From assembly GCA_031549495.1 (NCBI GenBank), contig JAVBPS010000064.1, positions 1 through 21,287 on the forward strand: a stretch of 21,287 nt of DNA. Direction: 5' to 3'. The translations under genes and the position numbers were made by a program. Source of the DNA: JAVBOW01 sp031549495 (lineage in GTDB: Bacteria > Bacteroidota > Bacteroidia > Bacteroidales > Rikenellaceae). Positions 5,711 through 13,396 of the stretch are shown piece by piece. Below the pieces are notes generated by a model that worked only from the letters and a program-made list of their open reading frames with translations, was not told where the DNA came from and made no database searches. Every line of letters begins with the position of its first letter. Position 1 is the first letter of the stretch.

Positions 5711-6793
5711 ATGAAGATAGTACGGCAGACTCTCCTCGCGGCGGCGGTCGTGTTCGTGGCGGCCTCGTGCGCCAAACAGGAAACCGTAAACGCGGGCGTG
5801 CTGGAACAGGAGTCGCTCGACGCCTGGGTGTCGTCCCACATCAGCGACCCCACCCTGAAGGGATATTCCAACGGTATGTACACTGTCGTGCGGACTCCGG
5901 CTGCGGCCGGTGCGGCCGAGCCCAAACAGAACTACTGGGTGCTGGTCAACTACGACGGCTATTCGATGCCCGATGGGGCGGTAAACCCCACGGGCAACCT
6001 GTTCGTCACGCGCGACGCGGATAAATCCGCCCGCGCCCTGGCCAGCAACACCTACCGTACCCATTACGTTCCCCATAAACTCTGGATGCAACCCGGCTAC
6101 GGGCTTACGGAGGCGATGTATGCCACCCTGCTCCAGATGGGCGAAGGTGCCGTCTGGCGTTACTACGCCCCTTCGGCGCTCACGTATGGCAGCTACGGGT
6201 CGTCGTACACGTACGGCTACCAGGGGCAAAGCGCCCTCCCGGCGAGCGTGCCCTCCTACATGGACATCGAGCTGGTCGAGGTGATTCCCGATATCTCGGT
6301 GTGGGAGCTGGCCCAGGCGAAAAATTTTGCGGCGGACACTCTGCCCGAGGTCACGGACAAGGAGGGTCTTTACCTGAAAAAGATTCCCGATTACCTGCCC
6401 GGCTATGACGATGACCCGTTGCAGGTGGATATCAAGGAGGACTCGACCCTTTCGATCTATTATGTAGGGAAATTCCTGGACGGGTTCGTGTTCGACACGA
6501 ACATCGACTCGATCGCCCTGCGTGTGTTCAACGACGCCTCGACGCACACGGCGATCTCTTACAAGCCTTCTGCCGGAGGGAGGATCCAGGCTTTCTATGA
6601 CGCGGTGTTGACGATGAAATACAACTCGTGGGGAAGGATGGTCTTCACCTCGACCTATGGCTACGGCAGTACGGGCCAAACGCCCACGGATACTGCGGGC
6701 TCGGTGATCGACCCTTACGAACCGCTCTATTTCGAGTTCTTCATCGAGCCTTATGTGAAGCCGACGACGACGACCACGACAACGAGTGATTAA
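5711..6793 (+). CDS. Lipoprotein with two degenerate FKBP-like domains
   Basis: A 360-residue protein with signal MKIVRQTLLAAAVVFVAASC (lipidated Cys20). Two FKBP-like modules are visible. Residues about 60-205 contain NYWVLVNYDGY and end in YMDIELVEVIPD. Residues about 235-350 contain STLSIYYVGKFLDGFVFDTN and end in EPLYFEFFIEPYV. In the first module the expected active-site flap is replaced by a Tyr/Ser/Gly-rich loop (residues 175-190). In the second, the GxxxGM..GE core is weak (FYDAVLTMKYNSWGRMVFTS). Enzymatic activity is therefore uncertain and a chaperone or binding role is possible. The C-terminus is a run of seven Thr. The start at 5711 is chosen over an ATG at 5684 that lies inside the upstream gene. 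Confidence 0.8.
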   Translation: MKIVRQTLLAAAVVFVAASCAKQETVNAGVLEQESLDAWVSSHISDPTLKGYSNGMYTVVRTPAAAGAAEPKQNYWVLVNYDGYSMPDGAVNPTGNLFVTRDADKSARALASNTYRTHYVPHKLWMQPGYGLTEAMYATLLQMGEGAVWRYYAPSALTYGSYGSSYTYGYQGQSALPASVPSYMDIELVEVIPDISVWELAQAKNFAADTLPEVTDKEGLYLKKIPDYLPGYDDDPLQVDIKEDSTLSIYYVGKFLDGFVFDTNIDSIALRVFNDASTHTAISYKPSAGGRIQAFYDAVLTMKYNSWGRMVFTSTYGYGSTGQTPTDTAGSVIDPYEPLYFEFFIEPYVKPTTTTTTTSD

Positions 6794-6819
6794 AGGATCG
6801 GCAGGTCAATACGATAAGG

Positions 6820-6849
6820 CGCGCGTCAGGTTTGACGCGCGTTTTTTTT
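6820..6849 (+). terminator. Intrinsic terminator of the FKBP operon
   Basis: CGCGCGTCA (6820-6828) pairs with TGACGCGCG (6833-6841) over a GGTT loop, followed by eight T residues. It lies 26 nt after the stop codon of the second FKBP gene. Confidence 0.92.
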
Positions 6850-6910
6850 GTCATCCCGGGTGAGCGCTTGCATGGCGGTCGTTCTGTTCTGCGAAAAATG
6901 GACCTGATTT

Positions 6911-7001
6911 TTTGTCATTCTGAACGAAGTGAAGAATCTTGGTCGGAATCGTTCTGCACCACAGCCAGGCCAAGATTCTTCACTTCGTTCAGAATGACAA
7001 A
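6911..7001. repeat. Type A palindrome (32-bp arms, 27-nt loop)
   Basis: Arms 6911-6942 and 6970-7001 (outer end TTTGTCATTCTGAACG, inner end CTTGG) are exact reverse complements. The inner CTTGG matches the element at 17108 rather than the one at 124. Confidence 0.9.
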
Positions 7002-7031
7002 GCTACACAGGAGGGCCTGATTCTCAAAAAA

Positions 7032-7056
7032 GGGCACCCACAAGGGGTGCCCCTAC
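7032..7056. repeat. Short GGGC-stem hairpin ending CTAC (copy 2)
   Basis: GGGCACCC, loop ACAAG, GGGTGCCC, then CTAC. An identical 24-25 nt sequence occurs inverted at 20906-20930. Confidence 0.85.
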
Positions 7057-7076
7057 GATACTGTGCCGGGCAAAGG

Positions 7077-7128
7077 GTGCGTTAGCCTGGCGCCCCCTTT
7101 TCCCAAAGAGAGGGGGGGGGCAGCGGAA
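7077..7128. repeat. Type C repeat (second copy)
   Basis: It starts GTGCGTTAGCCTGGCGC and runs into CCCCCTTTTCCC, AAAGAGAGGGGGGGGG and CAGCGGAA, the same order as 1851-1915. It directly abuts the sulfatase terminator. Confidence 0.7.
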
Positions 7129-7134
7129 CGAAGG

Positions 7135-7174
7135 AATAAGGAAAAGGAGGGCAATTGCCCTCCTTTTCCTTATT
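7135..7174 (-). terminator. 40-bp perfect palindrome at the end of the sulfatase gene
   Basis: The sequence 7135-7174 is a perfect palindrome centred at 7154/7155 (core GAGGGCAATTGCCCTC). It overlaps the stop codon of the minus-strand sulfatase (7170-7172). The flanking A/T-rich ends favour a terminator for the block of genes upstream. Confidence 0.75.
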
Positions 7175-8711
7175 TCAACGGTTCTTCAGCCACTTTCTCC
7201 TTATAAAAACCTTTGGTCAGGTCGAGGAAGCGGGCTTTCATCTCTTCGGTCCGCTCGGGGTGGTCGGCGGCCACATTGGTCTGCTGGTCGGGGTGCTCGC
7301 GCAGGTTGAACAGGCTCCACTCGGGCAGGTTGCCCAGTTCGTTGCCGGTTTCGTTGCGCTCTTTGCCTTTGTAGGGGGGCAGCAGGGCCCAGTCGCCCTC
7401 GCGCAGCGCCAGGCGGCCCTGGGCTTCGAGCACCAGGTCTTTGCGGCCCTCTTTGCTCTCGCCCATGAAGGCGGGCAGCAGGTTCTGGCTGTCGAGGCCC
7501 TCGGGTACCACGCCACCGGTCAGCGCGCCCAGCGAGGCGGCCAGGTCGAGGTGGCAGACCATCGCGTCCGAGACCACGGGCTGGATGCGGCCTTTCCAGT
7601 AGACGAACAGGGGCACGTGGGTGCCGGCGTCGAAGAGGCTGTATTTGCCGCCGCGCAGGCCGCCTGCGGGTTTGTGGTCGCCGACCATTTCGGCGGCGCC
7701 GTCCTTATAACCGTCGTTCAGCACGGGGCCGTTGTCCGACGAGAAGATGATCATCGTGTTTTCCAGCAGGCCTTCGCGCTCCAGGCAGGCGAGCAGTTCG
7801 CCCACGCACCAGTCAGCCTCCATGATCGCATCGCCGCGCGGGCCCATCGTCGTGCTGCCTACGAAACGCGAGTGCGGGGCGCGGGGCACGTGGGGCTGGT
7901 GCAGGCCGTAGTAGAGGAAGAAGGGCTCGCTCTTGTGGCTCCCGATGAACGCTTTCACTTTGTCCACGAAGTAGTCGGCCATCTCTTCGTCCACCCAGCG
8001 CGCTTTCTGGCCGCCTTTCATGAAGCCGATGCGGGGGATGCCGTTGACGATCGAGTTGTTATGGCCGTGGGCCCACTGCATTTTGAGCATTTCGGGGTTC
8101 GTCAGGGCGGTGGGTTCGCCTTCGAAGTTCTGCTCGTAGCTCACCTGGATCGGGTCGCCCGCGTCCATACCGACCACATTGCCGTTCTCGACGTAGACCG
8201 TCGGCACGCGGTCGTTCGTGGCGGCGATGATGCATGAGTAGTCGAAGCCGACCTGCATCGCGCCGGGGGTGACCTGCTCGTTCCAGTTCACGTTGCCGTC
8301 GCCCATGCCCAGGTGCCATTTACCGATCGCGCCGGTGTAGTAACCGCTCTGCTGCATCATCTTGGGCATCGTGTATTGCGCCGGGTCGATGATCAGCGGG
8401 GCGTCGCCGGGCAGGATCTTCGCGTCCTTGTTGCGCCAGGGGTACATGCCCGTCATCAGGGCGTAACGGCTGGGGGTCGAGGTGGCCGAGGTGGCGTAGC
8501 CGTTGTTGAAGCAGACGCCGCCCCGGGCCAGGCGGTCGATGTTGGGCGTCGAGATGGTGGTCGAGCCGTAGGCGCTCACGTCGCCGAAGCCGAGGTCGTC
8601 GGCCAGGATGACGATGATGTTGGGACGCTCGGGGGCCTTTTGCTCCTTACATCCCGTGAAGGCGGCGAGGGCCACGAGGGGGGTTAATGTCAACATACTG
8701 GTTTTCATCAC
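7170..8711 (-). CDS. Sulfatase (S1-type, Ser-class), lipoprotein
   Basis: A 513-residue arylsulfatase-family enzyme. The N-terminus has a lipobox ending at Cys21 (FTGC), so it is anchored in the envelope. Active-site elements in order: ADD (Asp38, Asp39) metal ligands; S-T-P-S-R at 78-82, where Ser78 is the residue converted to formylglycine; GKWHLG (Lys131, His133); HQPH (His271); SSDNGP (Asp326, Asn327); and RGGK (Lys356). Ser instead of Cys at position 78 means maturation would need an anaerobic sulfatase-maturating radical-SAM enzyme, which is not in this window. The sulfated substrate is not predictable from sequence. It follows the chorismatase-like gene by 48 nt and may share its transcript, but a TATATTTG box in that gap could also give it its own promoter. 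Confidence 0.93.
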   Translation of the reverse strand: MMKTSMLTLTPLVALAAFTGCKEQKAPERPNIIVILADDLGFGDVSAYGSTTISTPNIDRLARGGVCFNNGYATSATSTPSRYALMTGMYPWRNKDAKILPGDAPLIIDPAQYTMPKMMQQSGYYTGAIGKWHLGMGDGNVNWNEQVTPGAMQVGFDYSCIIAATNDRVPTVYVENGNVVGMDAGDPIQVSYEQNFEGEPTALTNPEMLKMQWAHGHNNSIVNGIPRIGFMKGGQKARWVDEEMADYFVDKVKAFIGSHKSEPFFLYYGLHQPHVPRAPHSRFVGSTTMGPRGDAIMEADWCVGELLACLEREGLLENTMIIFSSDNGPVLNDGYKDGAAEMVGDHKPAGGLRGGKYSLFDAGTHVPLFVYWKGRIQPVVSDAMVCHLDLAASLGALTGGVVPEGLDSQNLLPAFMGESKEGRKDLVLEAQGRLALREGDWALLPPYKGKERNETGNELGNLPEWSLFNLREHPDQQTNVAADHPERTEEMKARFLDLTKGFYKEKVAEEPLK

Positions 8712-8747
8712 TTATTTGTTTTACACATGGTTATTCGCTCTGAAGGA

Positions 8748-8755
8748 CAAATATA
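8748..8755 (-). promoter_or_regulatory. -7 box (TATATTTG) upstream of the sulfatase
   Basis: An exact TAnnTTTG match on the minus strand lies in the 48-nt gap between the chorismatase-like stop codon and the sulfatase start, 36 nt before the start. No good -33 element is seen, so it may be internal to an operon transcript. Confidence 0.5.
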
Positions 8756-8759
8756 GCCT

Positions 8760-9857
8760 TTATTTTCCGGACGAGGCCAGGGCCTCGATCTCCACCAACA
8801 GTTCGGGGCGGCAAACCTCGGCTTTCAGGTAGAGAATCTGCGCGTCCGGGTAGTGCGATTCGACCACGGGGCGCACAGCCTCGTACGAGGCGAGGGTTTT
8901 CAGGTAGACCCGCGCCGAATCCACACGACTGCCAGGCATCTGAGCCAGCAGGGCGTCGATGTTTTCCAGCGTGGCGCGCGTCTGGTCCGCGGCGTCCATG
9001 TCGGCCAGGGAGTCTTCCCGGCGGATGGCGGCCGTGCCGGAAATGTAGCCTAACGCGCCCCAGGGGTATTCCACGACCCTGGCCCGCTCGAATTTCGGGG
9101 TCGAGGGTTGGGCATGGTCCCCGGCCAGCAGCACGCGCCGGGTGTAGACGTGGGCGGCGCGTTGCAGGGGGTTGTCCACCGCATGCGAGCGCAAGGCGTA
9201 GGCGGCGTTGACCTCGACCAGGATGCCGCCCGCGTCGGCGCCGATGCCCGAGGCAGCCGGGTAGCCGCCCGGCCAGGGGACGGTGGCGTAGAAGTCGCTG
9301 CGGGCGTCGTTCATCGACTGGTAGTGCTGACAGCATCCGGTCGAAAGGGTGATCCCGTCGACGTAGTTCCATTGGCGCTGGATCGTGTCGGCGGCCATGC
9401 CCTCGTGGCGCATCACGTCGGCCACGGCGGCGAAAACGGGACGCGACTGGGCAGGAACATCTGCGGGCAGGGACATGTTGTGCCCCCCGGCCGAGAGGAA
9501 CAACTCACGCACTCCCCCACCCTCGATCATGACGTAAGGGATTCCGGCGTATCCTTTGTAACTCACCTGCTGACCGGGCGAGAGCACGTAATAGTGCGCT
9601 TCGGCGGCCATGCCGCCCCCCACGGGGGCCTGGGCCACGAGCGACCAGACGGGCGGGCGCGAAGCGAATCGCAGTCCCACGGCCCGGGCGATCCGTTCTG
9701 CCTGAGCGGTGTACATTTCTGCCGTTACGGCATCCGTGAAGAAGACCATGCGCAGCAGCAACGCGCCAGGAGCGGCTTGCTCGGCGGTTTCAAACGTTTT
9801 TTCTATATCGGTGGCCGCGACATTCCGGAATGTGCGGCAGAAATAATGCGGCCCCAT
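8760..9857 (-). CDS. Chorismatase (FkbO/Hyg5/XanB2)-like protein with RidA-type C-terminus
   Basis: A 365-residue protein without a signal peptide. Residues about 160-220 contain RQWNYVDGI, a Tyr-Gln-x-x-N-x-x-R stretch (YQSMNDAR), and PAASGIGADAGGILVEV. These resemble the core of FkbO/Hyg5-type chorismatases, which remove pyruvate from chorismate to give hydroxybenzoates or dihydroxycyclohexadiene acids. Residues about 255-365 are YjgF/RidA-like: FERARVVEYPWGALGYISGTA, a QTRATLENI helix, and a terminal CRPELLVEIEA with conserved Arg and Glu. True substrate and activity are unverified, and a diverged RidA-family protein is the main alternative. Its ATG overlaps the stop of the upstream PPC gene (TAATG at 9857-9859), so it is translationally coupled to an exported-protein operon, which is unexpected for a cytoplasmic aromatic-acid enzyme. 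Confidence 0.65.
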   Translation of the reverse strand: MGPHYFCRTFRNVAATDIEKTFETAEQAAPGALLLRMVFFTDAVTAEMYTAQAERIARAVGLRFASRPPVWSLVAQAPVGGGMAAEAHYYVLSPGQQVSYKGYAGIPYVMIEGGGVRELFLSAGGHNMSLPADVPAQSRPVFAAVADVMRHEGMAADTIQRQWNYVDGITLSTGCCQHYQSMNDARSDFYATVPWPGGYPAASGIGADAGGILVEVNAAYALRSHAVDNPLQRAAHVYTRRVLLAGDHAQPSTPKFERARVVEYPWGALGYISGTAAIRREDSLADMDAADQTRATLENIDALLAQMPGSRVDSARVYLKTLASYEAVRPVVESHYPDAQILYLKAEVCRPELLVEIEALASSGK

Positions 9858-12025
9858 TACTTTTTATTCGCGTTTTGTTGTGGTTTGCCTTTCCCCTTGG
9901 CTTGTGCGGCCTGCATGGCCCTCAGGCGCTCCTCGGCCGTGCGGCCCGAGGTGTTGCGCACGGTGAACGAGGGGGCCAGGGCGGTCACGGCCGAGGCGAA
10001 AGCCTGCCGGTTCTGTCCGGCCAGGCGCTGGGTCGTGCTGCGGGTCACGCCGCTCACCACCACCGGGATCGGATCGCCGTTGCCGCCTTCGGCGCAGGTG
10101 ATCTCCAGGATGCCTTCCGGTTGGTCGGGTTCCACGATCACGGCTTCGGCTTTGATCGCCCTGTCCGGGGAACGCAGCATCAGGGTTACAGGTTCCGCAA
10201 AGCCTTCCTTGCGGATCACTCTGATCTTGACATACGTGGGCTTGCCGGGCGTGAGGGCGACCGGTTGCGCCATTTTTTCCAGTTCCAGGCGGAATGGCTG
10301 CGCTTCGACGACCTCGGCACGGAAGTCCCCGATCGGCAACATGTGGGTGTAATAGAACGCCTGCATCATGCTCTCCACGGGGTCGGCGTGGCGCTTCACG
10401 GTCACCCCGTCGCGCGTGGCGCTGCCCCAGACGTCCAGGTCGAGCACGCCTTCTTCGGCGTCCTGTGGGGCGGTGACGGTCATCGTGTGGCGTTTGGCGC
10501 CCATCGTTATCTCGGTGTCGCTCAATGCAAAACCGGGCGGCAGGCCCGTCACGCTGAGGTCTATTTTGCCCATGAAATTTTGCTTGCGCACCACCACCAC
10601 GTTGACCTGGGCGCTGCCGCCGCGGGGGATGGTGATCGAGGGAGGCTCGATATTCAGCGCGAAATCGGGTTCGGATTCGTATATTTTGAAGCGGTAGGCG
10701 TACTGCTCGCCGCCGCGGCTCTGCGTTTCGACCAGGCGGATCAGGTAGGTTCCCGCGCGGTCGATGCGTTGCAGGATCACCGGGTCGGCATGGTGGGTGA
10801 GGATCGGCTCCTCGGGGTCGTCCACGTCGTCTTTCTCGACCAGCACCTTGCCCTGCGGGTCATAGAGGGTCATCTTCATGTCGGCCTCGGAGCCCAGGCG
10901 GCGGGCGATCACTTCGAAGACCAGGGGGCGGCGCGAGGGTGCGTCGACCGCCAGCGCGTACCAGTGCTCCTGCATGGGCTGCAGGATGATCGACTCGACG
11001 GCGTCGCCCACAGCTACGGGGAGGGCTTTCTGCGCGGAGGTGTTCGCGGGTTTGGCGACGATTTTTTCGTTGAATTTGCCCTGTTCGAAGAAGAGCGTGT
11101 TCGAGAGGCAGCCATCCCGTGAGGTGACCTGCACGGGAATACGCTCATCGCCTTTCGGGTCGGGTTTCACGCTCACCGTGGACGCAGGGAGGTTCACGCC
11201 GCGCAGGGTGACCTCGGTTTTCTTGCCCGAGGGGCCGCCCAACGGGAAGATCGAGGTGATGAAGGGCAGTTGGCCCACGTCGATGCGGTAGACGAAATCC
11301 TCGCGGCCGCGGAAGAGGGCGTCGCGGATTTCCAGCGCGTAATCGCCGTCCGCGGGCACCTTGAACAGCAGCACCGGGTCGGGGCGGAAGCCGTAGTCGT
11401 CCTGGTAGGCGATCTCCCTGCCGGTTGCGTCGAACAGCCGCAGCACAGGCTGGAACCAGCCGGGGACGGCGTCGGCGATGTAGGGGATGAAGGCGCGGGC
11501 GCGCACGTTGAGCACCAGGTCCTGGCCTTTTTTCGCAGGGAATGAGAAGCGGTCGGCGTCGGAGCGCATCACCTGGCCGTTGACCGTGGCGGGAAGTCTG
11601 TCTACCCGGTTCGGGACCTTGTCGTTGGGCTCTTTTTCCAGCACGTCGGGCAGTTGGCCCACCTCGAAAAAGAGGCGGTTCGTCAGGCCGCCGGGGGTTT
11701 TCGCACGCACGTCGCGCATGCCGGGCGTGGCGTCGGGGGCTATCGTGACGCGGAAACGGACCTGGTCGGCGAGCTGCATGTTGTCTTCTTCGCCGATGTT
11801 CTTTTTCTTAGCGGTCTTTTTGGCGTCGCTTTCGATGCGCTCCACGCTGATGCCCTCCCCGGAAAAGACGAGCGTCTCGGCTTTGCTGAGGTTTTGGCCG
11901 CCCACGGCTACCTCGACCGTCGTGCCGCGCTGGGCGCCGCAGGGGTAGACGAAGCCGACGTTGCCTTTCTGGGCCGTGACGGCGAGCGCGCAAAGGAGCG
12001 CGGCGAAGGTCAGGATATGCTTCAT
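9857..12025 (-). CDS. Secreted IPT/PPC-repeat protein of the DUF1501/DUF1553 operon
   Basis: A 722-residue exported protein with a Sec signal (MKHILTFAALLCALAVTAQ). It looks modular. An IPT/TIG-like beta domain lies at about 20-125 (RGTTVEVAVGGQNL). A PPC-type (bacterial pre-peptidase C-terminal) domain is at about 130-255, with the typical EKEPND and ADRFSFPAKKGQDL motifs. A second IPT-like unit is at about 262-320 (GGPSGKKTEVTLRGVNLPAS), then another PPC-like unit at about 345-450 and Ig-like beta domains towards residue 690. The tail is Lys/Gln-rich. No peptidase catalytic residues are evident, so a binding or scaffold role is likely. In Planctomycetes such PPC proteins commonly sit beside DUF1549/DUF1553 and DUF1501 genes. 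Here its start overlaps the DUF1501 stop by 4 nt (ATGA). Confidence 0.8.
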   Translation of the reverse strand: MKHILTFAALLCALAVTAQKGNVGFVYPCGAQRGTTVEVAVGGQNLSKAETLVFSGEGISVERIESDAKKTAKKKNIGEEDNMQLADQVRFRVTIAPDATPGMRDVRAKTPGGLTNRLFFEVGQLPDVLEKEPNDKVPNRVDRLPATVNGQVMRSDADRFSFPAKKGQDLVLNVRARAFIPYIADAVPGWFQPVLRLFDATGREIAYQDDYGFRPDPVLLFKVPADGDYALEIRDALFRGREDFVYRIDVGQLPFITSIFPLGGPSGKKTEVTLRGVNLPASTVSVKPDPKGDERIPVQVTSRDGCLSNTLFFEQGKFNEKIVAKPANTSAQKALPVAVGDAVESIILQPMQEHWYALAVDAPSRRPLVFEVIARRLGSEADMKMTLYDPQGKVLVEKDDVDDPEEPILTHHADPVILQRIDRAGTYLIRLVETQSRGGEQYAYRFKIYESEPDFALNIEPPSITIPRGGSAQVNVVVVRKQNFMGKIDLSVTGLPPGFALSDTEITMGAKRHTMTVTAPQDAEEGVLDLDVWGSATRDGVTVKRHADPVESMMQAFYYTHMLPIGDFRAEVVEAQPFRLELEKMAQPVALTPGKPTYVKIRVIRKEGFAEPVTLMLRSPDRAIKAEAVIVEPDQPEGILEITCAEGGNGDPIPVVVSGVTRSTTQRLAGQNRQAFASAVTALAPSFTVRNTSGRTAEERLRAMQAAQAKGKGKPQQNANKK

Positions 12026-13395
12026 GATTTAGGCATAATTTCCGTAAGCATTCCGTTGCTTTGGTTTTCCTTCCCCAGGGAGGGCAGCAGCGGGATCTCG
12101 CCCAGCGAGGGGTGGCGCACCGTGCCGCGGGGGTCGATGCCCATCAACGTGTAGACCGAGGCCCACAGGTCGGCGGGGTAGATCTTGCGGTCGACGACTT
12201 TCTCGCTTTTGGGATCGGTCACCCCGACAACCTTACCGCCGGCGAAGCCGCCGCCGGCGACCAGGTAGGAGAACGCGTCGCCCCAGTGGCCGCGGCCGCC
12301 GTTCCAGGGCGGGCCCCAGGCGATGCGGGGGGTACGGCCGAATTCGCCGCCCACGATCACGATCGTGCTGTCCAGCAGGTTATTGCGTTCCAGGTCGAGG
12401 ATCAGCGAGGCTACGCCTTTGTCCAACTCTTCCAGGCGTTGATCCATGCGTTTGAAATGCTCCTTGTGGGTGTCCCAGCCGCGGAAGCGCACCACGGTCA
12501 TCAGCACGCCGTGCTGCACCAGTTTGCGGGCCACCAGGCAGGATTGGCCCACGGAGGTCATGCCGTACTGGTCGCGCAACTCCTGCGGTTCGCCGGACAG
12601 GTCGAATGCCCGGCGGGCGTCGCCCAGGATGAGGCGATAGTCCTGGTCGCGAAAACGCGAGAGGGCTTCGGTCTGGGAGGTCTGTTCGGTCTTTTCACCG
12701 AGGTCGGAGAGCGTATCGAGCAGGGAGCGGCGGCGTTGCAACTCGTCGTCCGAGAGCGTGTGATCGTAGATGCCGTCCACGTCGAAGAATTTGAGCGAGG
12801 GGTCGCCGCCCGTGTCGTAGGGCTTGTATTTCGGGGCCAGAAAACCCGCTTCGTTGAAGCGCGTCGAGGAGGCCGTCAGGGTCATGTAGGGGAAGAGCGG
12901 GTTGTCGTACTCGGCCTCGCGCAGGTACGAGAGCATCGCCCCGAACGAAGGGTAGACCACCTCGCCGCCGGTCATGTCGCCCGTCAGCATGCGGTAGTGG
13001 GCCGTCTCGTGGGCGTTCGTGGCGATGGTCATGCCGCGCAGGATCGAGTAGCGGTCGGCGATCTTCGCCAGGCGGGGCAGTTTTTCGCCGATGATCGTGC
13101 CGGGGACGTTGGTGTCCAGCGGGTTCTTATAGTTGCCGAAGTAGTCGCGGCCGGCGTCGGGCTTCGGGTCGAAGGTGTCGGTCTGGGACGAGCCGCCGTC
13201 CAGCGAGACGTAGATCACCGAACGGGCGTAGCGCTTCATCCCTGCGGAAATTTTCGCGGCCGCGGCGGCCTCTGCCAGCATCTTATGATCGACCGGGGTG
13301 GCTGCCGCGGCCCACAACCGGTCGGCCATCACCAGGCCCAGCCCAAGCGCGAAGGCGTCGCGCAGGAACTCCCTGCGTGTTTTTTTCCCGTTCAT
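12022..13395 (-). CDS. DUF1501 protein with Tat signal (alkaline phosphatase-like fold)
   Basis: A 457-residue protein. The N-terminus contains TRREFLRD (residues 6-13) followed by a hydrophobic stretch, a twin-arginine export signal, so it should leave the cytoplasm folded. The body shows DUF1501 hallmarks: VSLDGGSSQTDTFDPKP (63-79), GWDTH (306-310), GGEFGRTP (349-356) and GRGHWGDAFSYLVAGGG (367-383). These correspond to metal-site regions of the alkaline phosphatase/sulfatase superfamily, suggesting a hydrolase, though no DUF1501 reaction is known to me. The start is 1 nt downstream of the DUF1553 stop, and its stop overlaps the PPC gene, so it is central in the operon. It is of normal family length. 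Confidence 0.92.
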   Translation of the reverse strand: MNGKKTRREFLRDAFALGLGLVMADRLWAAAATPVDHKMLAEAAAAAKISAGMKRYARSVIYVSLDGGSSQTDTFDPKPDAGRDYFGNYKNPLDTNVPGTIIGEKLPRLAKIADRYSILRGMTIATNAHETAHYRMLTGDMTGGEVVYPSFGAMLSYLREAEYDNPLFPYMTLTASSTRFNEAGFLAPKYKPYDTGGDPSLKFFDVDGIYDHTLSDDELQRRRSLLDTLSDLGEKTEQTSQTEALSRFRDQDYRLILGDARRAFDLSGEPQELRDQYGMTSVGQSCLVARKLVQHGVLMTVVRFRGWDTHKEHFKRMDQRLEELDKGVASLILDLERNNLLDSTIVIVGGEFGRTPRIAWGPPWNGGRGHWGDAFSYLVAGGGFAGGKVVGVTDPKSEKVVDRKIYPADLWASVYTLMGIDPRGTVRHPSLGEIPLLPSLGKENQSNGMLTEIMPKS

Positions 13396-13396
13396 A

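Larger units (their letters stand above)
6794..7169. other. Convergent intergenic region made of terminators and repeats
   Basis: It lies between the plus-strand FKBP operon and the minus-strand sulfatase. It contains the FKBP terminator, a type A palindrome, a short GGGC hairpin, a type C repeat and the palindromic terminator of the sulfatase. No gene is supported. Confidence 0.8.

Noticed and set aside
6832..7020. Small plus-strand frame after the FKBP operon
   Set aside because: It starts in the terminator and consists mostly of the type A palindrome.
7170..8711. Inactive sulfatase because Cys is missing at the catalytic position
   Set aside because: Ser at this position is the normal alternative for formylglycine formation in anaerobes, and the other active-site residues are present.
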